From an uncultured Eubacteriales bacterium (lineage in GTDB: Bacteria; Bacillota; Clostridia; Oscillospirales; Oscillospiraceae), in contig URXY01000026.1 in the NCBI GenBank assembly GCA_900552015.1, forward strand, positions 1-26,714: a DNA stretch of 26,714 nt, written 5' to 3'. Every line of letters begins with the position of its first letter. Within the stretch, counting starts at the first letter, position 1. A program made the position numbers and the translations under genes. Shown one piece after another: positions 14,166-22,296 of this stretch. A model generated the notes under the pieces. That model had not been told where the DNA came from. It worked only from the letters and a program-made list of their open reading frames with translations, and made no database searches.

Positions 14166-14384
14166 ATGCGCCATCGTTTGAAAAACGCACATACCTTCCC
14201 GCTCCTTGTTTTTTCTTTTGCGGGAGTATTTTTTTCGGACGGAACGACCGTTTCCGCTGATACCGATGATATTACTGCCGCTGTCTATCCCAAATATACT
14301 TTGTTTCCCGGTCTCGCTGATGTCTCTGGACATCCTCGTGGGCCGGGATCTTTTTATAAGGAGGAAAAGCTTTGCAGGAAGTGA
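14166..14384 (+). CDS. pyrimidine operon leader ORF (72 codons)
   Basis: A strong AAGGAGG at 14151-14157 lies 8 bases before the ATG, and the ORF runs to a TGA at 14382-14384, overlapping the pyrK start by 13 bases. The early part is U-rich and reads FPLLVFSFAGVFF across two U-tracts. I recognise no protein family; its compositional style suggests a translated leader rather than a folded protein. It passes through two terminator-like hairpins (14196-14235 and 14306-14355). A closely following ribosome would stop these forming, as in the pyrBI leader of enterobacteria, where low UTP slows polymerase in U-rich stretches. Alternatives: a genuine small protein, or a decoy ORF in a PyrR-type leader. 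Confidence 0.62.
   Translation: MRHRLKNAHTFPLLVFSFAGVFFSDGTTVSADTDDITAAVYPKYTLFPGLADVSGHPRGPGSFYKEEKLCRK
14196..14235 (+). terminator. first hairpin with U-run in the pyrimidine leader
   Basis: TTCCCGC (14196-14202) pairs with GCGGGAG (14220-14226), seven pairs including one G-U, closing a 17-base loop that is itself nearly all pyrimidine with a six-U tract. TA and seven U follow (14229-14235). The large loop makes it a modest terminator, but the U-rich loop just before the closing arm is what a UTP-sensitive pause site would need. Confidence 0.5.
14306..14355 (+). terminator. second leader terminator, just before pyrK
   Basis: Outer arms TCCCGGTC (14306-14313) and GGCCGGGA (14341-14348) pair over eight positions (one G-U). 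They enclose a perfect inner hairpin GATGTC (14319-14324)/GACATC (14329-14334) with a TCTG loop. UCUUUUU follows (14349-14355), and the AAGGAGG of pyrK begins three bases later. Its position between a consensus promoter and the first gene indicates an attenuator. Confidence 0.72.
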
Positions 14385-15100
14385 CTTACACCATCGCAGA
14401 AAATGTCCCTATCGCACCGGGCGTTTACCGCCTGCTCCTGACGGGCGACACCTCGGCCATCACTGCGCCGGGGCAGTTCCTTGAACTGAAGCTGTCTGGC
14501 TTCTTCCTGCGCAGGCCCATTTCCGTCTGCGACTGGGAGGAAAACACCGTCACCCTTCTCTACAAGGTGGTCGGCGGCGGAACGGACTGGCTCTCCCGCT
14601 GTACCGCCGGACAGACGCTCGATACGCTCTCCGGCCTCGGAAACGGCTTCGACGTTGCCGCCTGTGGAAAAACGACGCTGCTCTGCGGCGGCGGCATCGG
14701 CACAGCGCCGCTCTACGGTCTTGCCAGGCGTCTTCTCGTCTCAGGCAAAACGCCTGTTGCGGTGCTGGGCTTCAACACATCCGATGACATTTTTTACGAA
14801 AAAGAGTTTCAAGCCCTCGGTGTACAGACCATTCTTGCAACGGCGGACGGCAGCCGCGGTGTGCGCGGCTTCGTGACCGACGCGCTGCCGGAGCGGTTCG
14901 ATACCGTCTGCGCCTGTGGCCCGCTGCCGATGCTCCGGGCGTTATGCAAAAAGACGGACAAGCCCTGTCAGCTCAGTCTGGAAGCGCGCATGGGCTGCGG
15001 CTTCGGTGCGTGCATGGGCTGCACGATCGACACGGCGAACGGCCCCAGCCGCGTCTGCCGCGAAGGTCCCGTCTTCCGAAGGGAGGAACTCAAATGGTAA
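14372..15100 (+). CDS. pyrK: dihydroorotate dehydrogenase electron transfer subunit
   Basis: PyrK passes electrons from the PyrD flavin to NAD through FAD and a [2Fe-2S] cluster. The flavin-binding RRPISVCDW lies near residue 45, the NAD/FAD region has GGGIGTAPL, and the cluster ligands are Cys209, Cys214, Cys217 and Cys229 (C-x4-C-x2-C-x11-C). I accept the TTG at 14372 as start because AAGGAGG lies seven bases upstream and the next in-frame residues (QEVTYTIAENVPIAPGVY) already match the family. No ATG serves as well. The start lies inside the end of the leader ORF. The 3' end overlaps pyrD by 7 bases. 242 residues. Confidence 0.93.
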   Translation: MQEVTYTIAENVPIAPGVYRLLLTGDTSAITAPGQFLELKLSGFFLRRPISVCDWEENTVTLLYKVVGGGTDWLSRCTAGQTLDTLSGLGNGFDVAACGKTTLLCGGGIGTAPLYGLARRLLVSGKTPVAVLGFNTSDDIFYEKEFQALGVQTILATADGSRGVRGFVTDALPERFDTVCACGPLPMLRALCKKTDKPCQLSLEARMGCGFGACMGCTIDTANGPSRVCREGPVFRREELKW

Positions 15101-16011
15101 CGACGAATATCACGCTCTGCGGTCTTCCCCTCGACAATCCCGTCATCCCCGCCAGCGGCACATTTGGTTACGGCTATGAGTTCGCGGAGCTCTACGATAT
15201 CAACTGCCTCGGCACGTTCTCCTTTAAGGGGACAACGAGAGAGCCCCGCCTCGGCAATCCCCAGCCGCGCATCGCTGAAATGCAGAGCGGGCTGCTCAAC
15301 GCCGTGGGGCTCCAGAATCCCGGCGCGGACGCGGTCATCGCCGAGGAGCTTCCCAAGCTCGCGCGCGTGTTCCACAAACCTGTCATGGCGAACGTCAGCG
15401 GCTTTTCGCTCGATGAATATGTCGAGGTCTGCCAGAAGCTCGACGCCTGCGCTCAGGTCGGCTGGCTCGAGGTGAACATCTCGTGCCCGAACGTCCACGG
15501 CGGCGGGATGAGCTTCGGCACCGACCCGGCATCTGCCGCGGCGGTCACGCGCGCGGTAAAGGCGGCGGTCCAAAAACCCGTCATCGTCAAACTCTCGCCC
15601 AATGTCACGAGCATTGCGGATATTGCCCGTGCCTGCGAGGACGCGGGCGCGGACGGCATCAGCCTCATCAACACCGTGATGGGGATGCGCCTCGACCTGA
15701 ACACCAGAAAGCCTCTGCTGGCCAACGGCACGGGCGGTATGTCCGGCCCTGCGATCTTCCCGCTGGCGCTGCGCATGGTCTGGCAGGTGTACGAAGCCGT
15801 GCATATCCCCATCGTGGGGCTCGGCGGCGTTTCAAGCGCGGAAGATGTGCTCGAAATGATGCTCGCGGGCGCGACAGCGGTGGAGGTAGGCGCCGCGAAC
15901 CTTGTCGACCCTTACGCTTGCCGCCGCATCGTCGAGGACCTGCCCCGTGTCATGCGGCAATATCACATCAACGATCTGAACGATATCATAGGAGGTGCCC
16001 ACCATGGGTAA
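15094..16011 (+). CDS. pyrD: dihydroorotate dehydrogenase catalytic subunit, type 1B
   Basis: Oxidises dihydroorotate to orotate with FMN in the cytoplasm, partnered with PyrK as an NAD-dependent heterotetramer. FMN and substrate residues appear in NPVIPASGTFGYG (15-27), SFKGTTREPR, NAVGLQNPG and NISCPNV, whose Cys131 is the catalytic base of class 1 enzymes. The C-terminal phosphate-binding part is GLGGVSSAEDVLEMMLAGATAVEVG. The ATG at 15094 has GGGAGG upstream and overlaps pyrK; the open frame upstream to 14944 lies inside pyrK and is rejected. 305 residues. Confidence 0.95.
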   Translation: MVTTNITLCGLPLDNPVIPASGTFGYGYEFAELYDINCLGTFSFKGTTREPRLGNPQPRIAEMQSGLLNAVGLQNPGADAVIAEELPKLARVFHKPVMANVSGFSLDEYVEVCQKLDACAQVGWLEVNISCPNVHGGGMSFGTDPASAAAVTRAVKAAVQKPVIVKLSPNVTSIADIARACEDAGADGISLINTVMGMRLDLNTRKPLLANGTGGMSGPAIFPLALRMVWQVYEAVHIPIVGLGGVSSAEDVLEMMLAGATAVEVGAANLVDPYACRRIVEDLPRVMRQYHINDLNDIIGGAHHG

Positions 16012-16702
16012 GGACGTTATCATCGCACTGGATTTTGACAGCAAGGAAAAAACCCTTGCATTTCTCGACCGCTTCACCGGCGAAAAGCCCTTTGTGAAGA
16101 TCGGCATGGAACTCTTCTACGCCGAGGGCCCCGCGATCGTGCGCGAGATCAAAGCCCGCGGCCACAAGATCTTCCTCGATCTCAAGCTGCACGACATCCC
16201 CAACACCGTGAAAAAGGCGATGGCCGTGCTCTCGTCTCTCGATGTGGATATGGTGAACCTCCACGCCGCAGGCACGCGCGCGATGATGTCCGCCGCGCTC
16301 GAAGGGCTCACCCGTGCTGACGGCACGCGTCCGATGCTCATCGCCGTCACGCAGCTCACCTCCACGAGCCAGCAGAGCATGGAGGATGAGATCGGCATCC
16401 ACCGCCCCCTTGAGGAAGTGGTCCTCGATTACGCGAAAAACGCCATGGCCGCCGGTCTTGACGGTGTGGTCTGCTCCCCGCTCGAGGCCGGGCGCATCCA
16501 CGAATCCTGCGCGAAGGAATTTGTTACCGTCACCCCCGGCATCCGCTTTGCCGACGCAAAGGCGGACGATCAGGTGCGCATCACCACCCCTGCCAAGGCG
16601 CGAGAGATTGGCTCGGACTACATCGTCGTCGGCCGTCCCATCACGCAGGCGGAGGACCCCGTCGCCGCTTACCGCCGCTGCGTCAGCGAGTTCGTGGGGT
16701 AA
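16004..16702 (+). CDS. pyrF: orotidine 5'-phosphate decarboxylase
   Basis: Final step to UMP. The catalytic DLKLHDIPNT (59-68, Lys61) is in place, along with the N-terminal IIALDFDS and VKIGMELF. The phosphate-binding end has VTPGIRF and DYIVVGRPIT. The ATG at 16004 is chosen over the GTG at 15995 because GGAGG lies 8 bases before it and the family begins there. It overlaps the pyrD end by 8 bases. 232 residues, of the short (non-PyrF-MtrF) group. Confidence 0.95.
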   Translation: MGKDVIIALDFDSKEKTLAFLDRFTGEKPFVKIGMELFYAEGPAIVREIKARGHKIFLDLKLHDIPNTVKKAMAVLSSLDVDMVNLHAAGTRAMMSAALEGLTRADGTRPMLIAVTQLTSTSQQSMEDEIGIHRPLEEVVLDYAKNAMAAGLDGVVCSPLEAGRIHESCAKEFVTVTPGIRFADAKADDQVRITTPAKAREIGSDYIVVGRPITQAEDPVAAYRRCVSEFVG

Positions 16703-16705
16703 AAG

Positions 16706-17356
16706 ATGAGCTGGGATATCATTTTATTTGACCTTGACGGCACACTGACCGAATCCGGCCCCGGCATTATGAAGGCCGGGCAGTACGCCCTGCGCGCCTT
16801 CGGCATCGAGCGCGACTGGCATGACTTGTCGTTTTTCGTCGGCCCGCCGCTGAACGAGACCTTTGCGCGCTTCGTCCCCGCACAGGACGTGGATGCCGCA
16901 GTCGCGAAATTCCGCGAATACTATCAAAAGGACGGCTGGCTCGACAACGCTCCCTACCCCGGCATTCCGGAGCTGCTCGCGCACCTGAAGGCGCAGGGCA
17001 AGCGGCTCTTCGTCGCCACATCGAAACTCGACACCATGGCTGTGCGCATCGTTGAGCACTTCAGCCTTGCGCCGTACTTTGAAGCCGCCTGCGGCGCGCC
17101 CGCAGGCGACAAGGAGGCGGGCAAAAAGGTGAATGTCGTCAAGGCCGCGCTGAAGGCGGCAGGCTGCAACGACCTCTCCCGCGCCGTGATGGTCGGCGAC
17201 CGCGAGCACGACGTCATCGGCGGCCACCTCGCAGGTCTCAGCGTCATCGGCGTGCTCTATGGCTATGGCAGCCGCGAGGAACTGACCGCCGCCGGCGCTG
17301 AGCACATCGCCGAAACGCCAGAAGATGTGGAAAAATTCGTCTTATCGGCATACTAA
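16706..17356 (+). CDS. HAD family phosphatase in the pyrimidine operon
   Basis: A 216-residue haloacid dehalogenase-fold phosphatase of the phosphoglycolate phosphatase/5'-nucleotidase type. Motif I is FDLDGTLTES (nucleophile Asp9, acid Asp11), motif II VATSK (103-107), the conserved Lys lies near 141, and motif IV is GDREHD (164-169). A helical cap sits between motifs I and II. It begins 3 bases after the pyrF stop, without a strong ribosome binding site, so it is probably translated by coupling. Position between pyrF and pyrE suggests a nucleotide substrate such as UMP or another pyrimidine monophosphate; general phosphoglycolate phosphatase is the conventional alternative. Confidence 0.85.
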   Translation: MSWDIILFDLDGTLTESGPGIMKAGQYALRAFGIERDWHDLSFFVGPPLNETFARFVPAQDVDAAVAKFREYYQKDGWLDNAPYPGIPELLAHLKAQGKRLFVATSKLDTMAVRIVEHFSLAPYFEAACGAPAGDKEAGKKVNVVKAALKAAGCNDLSRAVMVGDREHDVIGGHLAGLSVIGVLYGYGSREELTAAGAEHIAETPEDVEKFVLSAY

Positions 17357-17380
17357 AAATATAGAGGAGAAACGAGGACC

Positions 17381-18037
17381 ATGGAGCATTTAGAACGCAA
17401 GATCGCGGAGGGGCTGCTCTCCATCCGCGCGGTCTTTTTCCGCCCGGACGAGCCCTTCACCTGGGCGAGCGGCATCAAGAGCCCCGTCTACTGCGACAAC
17501 CGCCTGATCCTGACCGCGCCCGAGGTGCGCACGCAGGTGGAAAGCGCGCTGTGCGAGGTCATCCGCGCAGACTATCCCGACGCGGAGGTGCTGATGGGCA
17601 CGAGCACGGCGGGCATCGCGCACGCGGCCATCGTCGGCCACATGATGGGCCTTCCCATGGGCTATGTGCGCTCTTCCGGCAAGGACCACGGCCGCCAGAA
17701 CCAGATCGAAGGCCGCCTTGAGCCGGGCCAGAAGGTCGTCGTCATCGAGGACCTCATCTCCACTGGCGGCAGCGTGCTGGACGTTGTGAACGTCCTGCGC
17801 GAAGCGGGCGCGGAGGTTCTCGGCATCGCGAGCATCTTCACCTATGGGATGCACAAGGGCCTTGACCGCCTCGCCGCCGCGAACGTGAAGAACCACAGCC
17901 TGACAAATTTTGACGTTATCGCTGCCGTCGCGGCAGAGCAGGACTACATCCATCCCGACGACGTCGCGCGTCTCATCCAGTTCCGCAACGATCCGTCGGA
18001 CGAGTCCTGGATCGGCACGGGCAGGCAGGCGCAGTAA
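17381..18037 (+). CDS. pyrE: orotate phosphoribosyltransferase
   Basis: Joins orotate and PRPP to give OMP, the step before pyrF. The PRPP-binding motif is VVIEDLISTGGS (120-131). The orotate-site region FTWASGIKSPVYCDNR (26-41) and the flexible-loop KDHGRQNQIEG (101-111) are present. The ATG at 17381 has GAGGAG upstream, 24 bases after the HAD stop. Last gene of the operon, 218 residues, followed by a strong terminator. pyrB, pyrC and carAB are not in this window. Confidence 0.95.
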   Translation: MEHLERKIAEGLLSIRAVFFRPDEPFTWASGIKSPVYCDNRLILTAPEVRTQVESALCEVIRADYPDAEVLMGTSTAGIAHAAIVGHMMGLPMGYVRSSGKDHGRQNQIEGRLEPGQKVVVIEDLISTGGSVLDVVNVLREAGAEVLGIASIFTYGMHKGLDRLAAANVKNHSLTNFDVIAAVAAEQDYIHPDDVARLIQFRNDPSDESWIGTGRQAQ

Positions 18038-18049
18038 ATACCTGAGCTA

Positions 18050-18091
18050 AAAAACGAGAGGCAAACGCATAAGCGTTTGCCTCTCGTTTTT
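18050..18091. terminator. bidirectional terminator between pyrE and the V-ATPase operon
   Basis: Perfect 19-bp stem (18050-18068 with 18073-18091) around an ATAA loop, with A5/T5 ends giving a U-run on each strand. It lies between the convergent stop codons at 18037 and 18108 and serves both operons. Confidence 0.95.
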
Positions 18092-18107
18092 ACTGTCTGC
18101 CGGTTTT

Positions 18108-18800
18108 TCAGGGCCCGGTGATGCCGCTTCCCTCTTCCGCGTCGAGCTCGCGGCGCTCCTCGATGGCCTCCTGCAGGATCATATCCTTCACCTTCATGAG
18201 GCGGATGGTGTTGGCGCGCTCGTTTTCGTCGAGCTTCATCGTGATATACTTGATGCTCTGCTGCATCTGCGGGATCTTGACGTACTCGAGCGCGTTGACG
18301 CGCCGTCTTGTGCGCTCGATCTCGGCAGCGAGCAGCTGCGTCGCCTTCTCGACCTCGGCAAGGCGCAGAAGGTCGGGCAGGATGTCGCCCAGCTCGCGCA
18401 CGGCATCGTCGAGCTCGCCGCTCGTCTGGGCGAAGCCGTAGGGGTAGATGTCCCCGCCGTCCTCGCTTGCGAGCTTGAACTCATAGCGCGGCACCTCGAC
18501 GCTCATCACGTTTTCGCTGCTCATGTCGAGTGATACGCTCTGGCGCGGGCACAGCAGCGCCTGCTCGAGCATCTCCGGCGACATGAGCGCGCTCGCCACG
18601 GTGAAGGAGCCGTAGGCCCGCGTCAGGGCCTGCTCCACCTTCTCGCGCAGCGCGCGGTCCTCGCGCACAACGCCCATGAACTGCTTCATCAGCTCGTCGC
18701 GCTTGTCCTTGAGGAGCTTGTGCCCACGCTGGGCGGTGCGCAGACGCGCCTTGAGGCGCGTGAGCTCCATGCGGGTGGGATTGACAGTGGTCGTAGGCAC
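18108..18800 (-). CDS. ntpD: V-type ATP synthase/ATPase subunit D
   Basis: Central-shaft subunit that turns inside the A3B3 head. The 230-residue protein starts with the family signature NPTRMELTRLKARLRTAQRGHKLLKDKRDELM and is largely long helices, with a second coiled-coil segment (about residues 145-220, RRRVNALEYVKIPQMQQSIKYI). The start codon is GTG at 18800, with GGGGGGAG upstream. It is the last gene of the operon, 12 bases after subunit B. Confidence 0.93.
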   Translation of the reverse strand: MPTTTVNPTRMELTRLKARLRTAQRGHKLLKDKRDELMKQFMGVVREDRALREKVEQALTRAYGSFTVASALMSPEMLEQALLCPRQSVSLDMSSENVMSVEVPRYEFKLASEDGGDIYPYGFAQTSGELDDAVRELGDILPDLLRLAEVEKATQLLAAEIERTRRRVNALEYVKIPQMQQSIKYITMKLDENERANTIRLMKVKDMILQEAIEERRELDAEEGSGITGP

Positions 18801-18812
18801 GTTTCTCCCCCC

Positions 18813-20189
18813 TTACTCGTCTTTTTTGAGGTATTTGTCGATATATTCCGGCTTGATGCGCTTGAGCTCGCTGCGCGGCAGGATGGAGAGAAGCTCCCAT
18901 CCGAGGTCGAGCGTCTGCTCGATGGAGCGGTTCTCGTCGCTCCCCTGCGCGACGTAGCGCTTTTCAAACTCGTCGGCAAACTTGGCGTAGAGAAGGTCAG
19001 TCGGGCTGAGCGCCGCCTCGCCGAGGATCGACATGAGCTCCTTGTTTTCCTTACCGGTGGCGTAGGCGGCGAAGAGCTGGTTCATCGTGCCGGAGTGATC
19101 CTCGCGCGTCTTGCCCGCGCCGATGCCCTTGTCCTTGAGTCTGGAAAGGCTCGGCAGCACGTCCACCGGCGGGTTGATGCCGCGGCGGTACAGCTCGCGC
19201 GAGAGGATGATCTGTCCCTCGGTGATATAGCCCGTGAGGTCGGGGATGGGGTGGGTCTTGTCGTCCTCGGGCATCGTGAGAATGGGGATCATCGTGATGG
19301 AGCCGTCCTTGCCGACCTGACGGCCCGCGCGCTCGTACATCGTCGCAAGGTCGGTGTAGAGGTAGCCGGGATAGCCGCGGCGGCCGGGGACCTCCTTCTT
19401 CGCCGCGCTGATCTCGCGCAGCGCCTCGGCGTAGTTCGTGATATCCGTCAGGATGACGAGCACGTGCATCCCGCAGTCGAAAGCGAGATACTCCGCGGCG
19501 GTGAGCGCCATGCGCGGCGTTGCGATACGCTCAACGGCGGGGTCGTTGGCAAGGTTCGTAAAGAGCACCGTGCGGTCGATGGCGCCGGTGCGCTTGAATT
19601 CGTTGACGAAGTACTCAGACTCTTCAAACGTGATGCCGATGGCGGCGAACACGACGGCAAAGTTGCTCTCGCCGTCCAAGACCTTCGCCTGACGCGCGAT
19701 CTGCGCGGCAAGCTGCGCGTGCGGCAGACCCGAGCCCGAGAAGATGGGCAGCTTCTGCCCGCGCACAAGGGTATTCAGGCCGTCGATGGTGGAAATGCCG
19801 GTCTGGATGAACTCGTTGGGGTAGTTGCGCGCCGCAGGGTTCATCGCAAGGCCGTTGATGTCGCGGTGCTCGTCGGCGATGATGGCGGGGCCGCCGTCGA
19901 TAGGCTGGCCCATGCCGTTGAAGACGCGCCCGAGCATATCGCGCGACACGGCGAGCTGGAGCGGGTGCCCTAAAAAGCGGATGCGCGAATCGGCGAGGTT
20001 GATGCCTGCCGAGGCCTCAAAGAGCTGCACGACCGCGCGGTCGCCGTTGACCTCAAGCACTTTGCAGCGGCGCGTGCTGCCGTCGGAGAGGACGATCTCC
20101 GCCAGTTCGTCATACGTGACGCCCTGCACGTGGTCCACGACCATCAGAGGACCGGAAATTTCGCGGATGGTCTTATATTCACGGATCAT
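18813..20189 (-). CDS. ntpB: V-type ATP synthase/ATPase subunit B
   Basis: Non-catalytic nucleotide-domain subunit of the A3B3 head. It shows the degenerate P-loop SGSGLPH (151-157) expected for B rather than A. It also has ITFEESEYFVNEFKRTGA, LTDITNYAEALREISAA and PGRRGYPGYLYTDLATMYERAG. At 458 residues it has family length. Its ATG overlaps the end of subunit A as ATGA, giving coupled, near-equimolar synthesis of A and B. Confidence 0.95.
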   Translation of the reverse strand: MIREYKTIREISGPLMVVDHVQGVTYDELAEIVLSDGSTRRCKVLEVNGDRAVVQLFEASAGINLADSRIRFLGHPLQLAVSRDMLGRVFNGMGQPIDGGPAIIADEHRDINGLAMNPAARNYPNEFIQTGISTIDGLNTLVRGQKLPIFSGSGLPHAQLAAQIARQAKVLDGESNFAVVFAAIGITFEESEYFVNEFKRTGAIDRTVLFTNLANDPAVERIATPRMALTAAEYLAFDCGMHVLVILTDITNYAEALREISAAKKEVPGRRGYPGYLYTDLATMYERAGRQVGKDGSITMIPILTMPEDDKTHPIPDLTGYITEGQIILSRELYRRGINPPVDVLPSLSRLKDKGIGAGKTREDHSGTMNQLFAAYATGKENKELMSILGEAALSPTDLLYAKFADEFEKRYVAQGSDENRSIEQTLDLGWELLSILPRSELKRIKPEYIDKYLKKDE

Positions 20190-21958
20190 TCTTCCTTCTC
20201 TCCCTTCTCAGCGATTGCGGCAAGCTGCTCCTCCATCTCGACAAGCAGGTTCGCGTAGGCGTCCTTATACTGATCGGCGGGAACGCCCTTGGCGCGGCCG
20301 ATCTTCTCGCGCGCGGGGATGGCGAACATCTCGGCAAGGTCGCCGCCGCGCTCCGCCGCGCCGCGGCACTGCGTGTCGTACTGGCGGATGAGCGAGAGCA
20401 TACGCGCCTGACGGTCGTACTCGGAATAGGCGTCGTTGTCGGCAAAGGAGTTCTGCTGCAAAAAGTCCTCGCGGATCATGCGCGCGACCTCGAGCGTGAT
20501 CTGGTCCTTCGCGCTGAGCGAATCCTTGCCGACGAGCTGCACGATCTCGTTGAGGTTCGACTCCTCCTGTAACATCGCCATCGCCCACTCGCGGTTTTCA
20601 AGGAACTCATGTCCCAGATGCTCGCTGTACCACGGGCGCAGAGAGTCCAGATAGAGCGAGTACGAGTTGAGCCAGTTGATGGCCGGGAAGTGACGGCGGT
20701 AGGCAAGGGACGAATCCAGCGCCCAGAAGACCTTGACGATGCGCATCGTCGCCTGCGAGACAGGCTCGGAAAGGTCGCCGCCCGGAGGCGAGACCGCGCC
20801 GACGGCGGTGAGACTTCCCTGCCGCTCGTCGCTGCCGAGACACTCGACCACGCCCGCACGCTCGTAGAACTGCGCCAAACGCGAGGAAAGGTAGGCGGGG
20901 TAGCCCTCTTCACCGGGCATCTCTTCCAAACGGCCCGACATTTCGCGCAGTGCCTCCGCCCAGCGGGAGGTCGAGTCGGCGATGACCGCGACGGCATAGC
21001 CCATGTCGCGGAAGTATTCGGCGATGGTGATGCCGGTGTAGATGCTCGCCTCACGCGCCGCGACCGGCATATCCGAGGTGTTGGCGATGAGCACCGTGCG
21101 CTTCATCAGGCTCTCGCCCGTGCGCGGGTCGACGAGTTCCGGGAACTCGCGCAGAACGTCGGTCATCTCGTTGCCGCGCTCGCCGCAGCCGATGTAAACG
21201 ACGAGATCCACGTCCGCCCACTTGGCAAGCGCATGCTGCATGACGGTCTTGCCGCTGCCGAACGGTCCCGGAATGGCTGCCGTGCCGCCCTTGGCGACCG
21301 GGAAGAAGGTATCCACGATGCGCTGGCCGGACTGGAGCGGCGTGACGGGCGGGTATTTCTTCATGTAGGGCCGTCCCACACGCACGGGCCACTTCTGGAG
21401 CATCGTGAGCTCCTTCGTCTCGCCCTTGTCCGTCTCCACGATCGCGACGGTCTCCTCCACGGTAAAGCTTCCCGAGCGGATCTCCTTCACCGTGCCGCTC
21501 ATCTTGGGCGGCATCATGATCTTGTGCAGGATCGACGGCGTCTCCTGCACCGTGCCGAGCACGTCGCCGCCGATCAGGTGGTCTCCCACCTTGGCGACAG
21601 CGGTGAAGTCCCACTTCTTCTCGCGGTCGAGTGCGGGGACCTCCTCGCCGCGCGGCAGGAAGTTGCCGCCCGTCTTCTGGCGGATGACCTCCAGCGGGCG
21701 CTGGATGCCGTCGTAAATATTCTCGATCAAACCGGGGCCGAGCTCAACAGACAGCGGCGCGCCGGTCGTCACGACCTCCGCGCCCGGACCGAGGCCCGAG
21801 GTCTCTTCGTAGACCTGGATGGCGGCGGAGTCGCCGCTCATCGTCAGGATCTCGCCGATGAGGTGCTGCTCGCCCACGCGGACCACGTCCGCCATATTCG
21901 CTTCCGAAAGTCCCGAGGCGACGACCAGCGGGCCGGAGACTTTAACGATCTTTCCCAT
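20186..21958 (-). CDS. ntpA: V-type ATP synthase/ATPase subunit A (catalytic)
   Basis: Catalytic subunit. The Walker A motif GPFGSGKT lies at 231-238, preceded by the non-homologous insert (about 110-190) characteristic of V/A-type A subunits. VVYIGCGERGNEM, ADSTSRWAEALREMSGRLEEMPGEEGYPAYL and SPPGGDLSEPV follow. At 590 residues it has family length. The ATG at 21958 has AAAAGGAG upstream. Rotation is coupled to Na+ or H+ translocation through subunits I and K, encoded upstream in the same operon. Confidence 0.96.
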   Translation of the reverse strand: MGKIVKVSGPLVVASGLSEANMADVVRVGEQHLIGEILTMSGDSAAIQVYEETSGLGPGAEVVTTGAPLSVELGPGLIENIYDGIQRPLEVIRQKTGGNFLPRGEEVPALDREKKWDFTAVAKVGDHLIGGDVLGTVQETPSILHKIMMPPKMSGTVKEIRSGSFTVEETVAIVETDKGETKELTMLQKWPVRVGRPYMKKYPPVTPLQSGQRIVDTFFPVAKGGTAAIPGPFGSGKTVMQHALAKWADVDLVVYIGCGERGNEMTDVLREFPELVDPRTGESLMKRTVLIANTSDMPVAAREASIYTGITIAEYFRDMGYAVAVIADSTSRWAEALREMSGRLEEMPGEEGYPAYLSSRLAQFYERAGVVECLGSDERQGSLTAVGAVSPPGGDLSEPVSQATMRIVKVFWALDSSLAYRRHFPAINWLNSYSLYLDSLRPWYSEHLGHEFLENREWAMAMLQEESNLNEIVQLVGKDSLSAKDQITLEVARMIREDFLQQNSFADNDAYSEYDRQARMLSLIRQYDTQCRGAAERGGDLAEMFAIPAREKIGRAKGVPADQYKDAYANLLVEMEEQLAAIAEKGEKEE

Positions 21959-21975
21959 AAGGTTTTCGCTCCTTT

Positions 21976-22284
21976 TTACAAAATGTCCGCGCCGACGGCC
22001 TTTTCCGTGGCCGTGCGAACGCCCGCCATACCGATGCCGAGGCTCCCTTCCCTGCCGGGGATGAGGATGATCGCGGGGGATAAGTCCTCGCGCCGCCGCT
22101 CGATCTCCGCGGGGATCTGCGCGGCCAGATATTCGGTGAGGTAAATGATGGCGTAGTTTTCCTTCGCCATGCGGTGGATGGCCGCCTTTGCCTGCTCGCC
22201 GTTCTCGGCGATGCAGGTCTCAAGCCCAAGGGCACGGAAGCCGAGCACGCTGTCGCGCCCGCCGATCACTGCGATCTTGTTCAT
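21976..22284 (-). CDS. ntpG: V-type ATP synthase/ATPase subunit F
   Basis: A 102-residue Rossmann-like protein starting IAVIGGRDSVLGFRALGLET, with YAIIYLTEYLA and ILIPGREGSLGIGM, the pattern of the F stalk subunit (called NtpG in Enterococcus). It binds the D shaft. AAGGAGG precedes the ATG. It lies between C and A as in other ntp operons. Confidence 0.9.
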   Translation of the reverse strand: MNKIAVIGGRDSVLGFRALGLETCIAENGEQAKAAIHRMAKENYAIIYLTEYLAAQIPAEIERRREDLSPAIILIPGREGSLGIGMAGVRTATEKAVGADIL

Positions 22285-22296
22285 CTGCCGCCCTCC

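Noticed and set aside
13825..14333. Minus-strand frames of 115-121 codons in the divergent control region
   Set aside because: They overlap both promoters, lack ribosome binding sites, and show no family features.
14135..14371. PyrR-binding attenuator ahead of pyrK
   Set aside because: No recognisable PyrR loop consensus. A small stem around 14236-14256 exists but lacks the conserved loop. Kept only as an alternative to be tested by model search.
18720..19973. 417-codon plus-strand frame
   Set aside because: Antisense to V-ATPase subunits B and D; no domain signature.
20609..22144. 511-codon plus-strand frame
   Set aside because: Antisense to V-ATPase subunit A, with shadow-type composition and no initiation signal.
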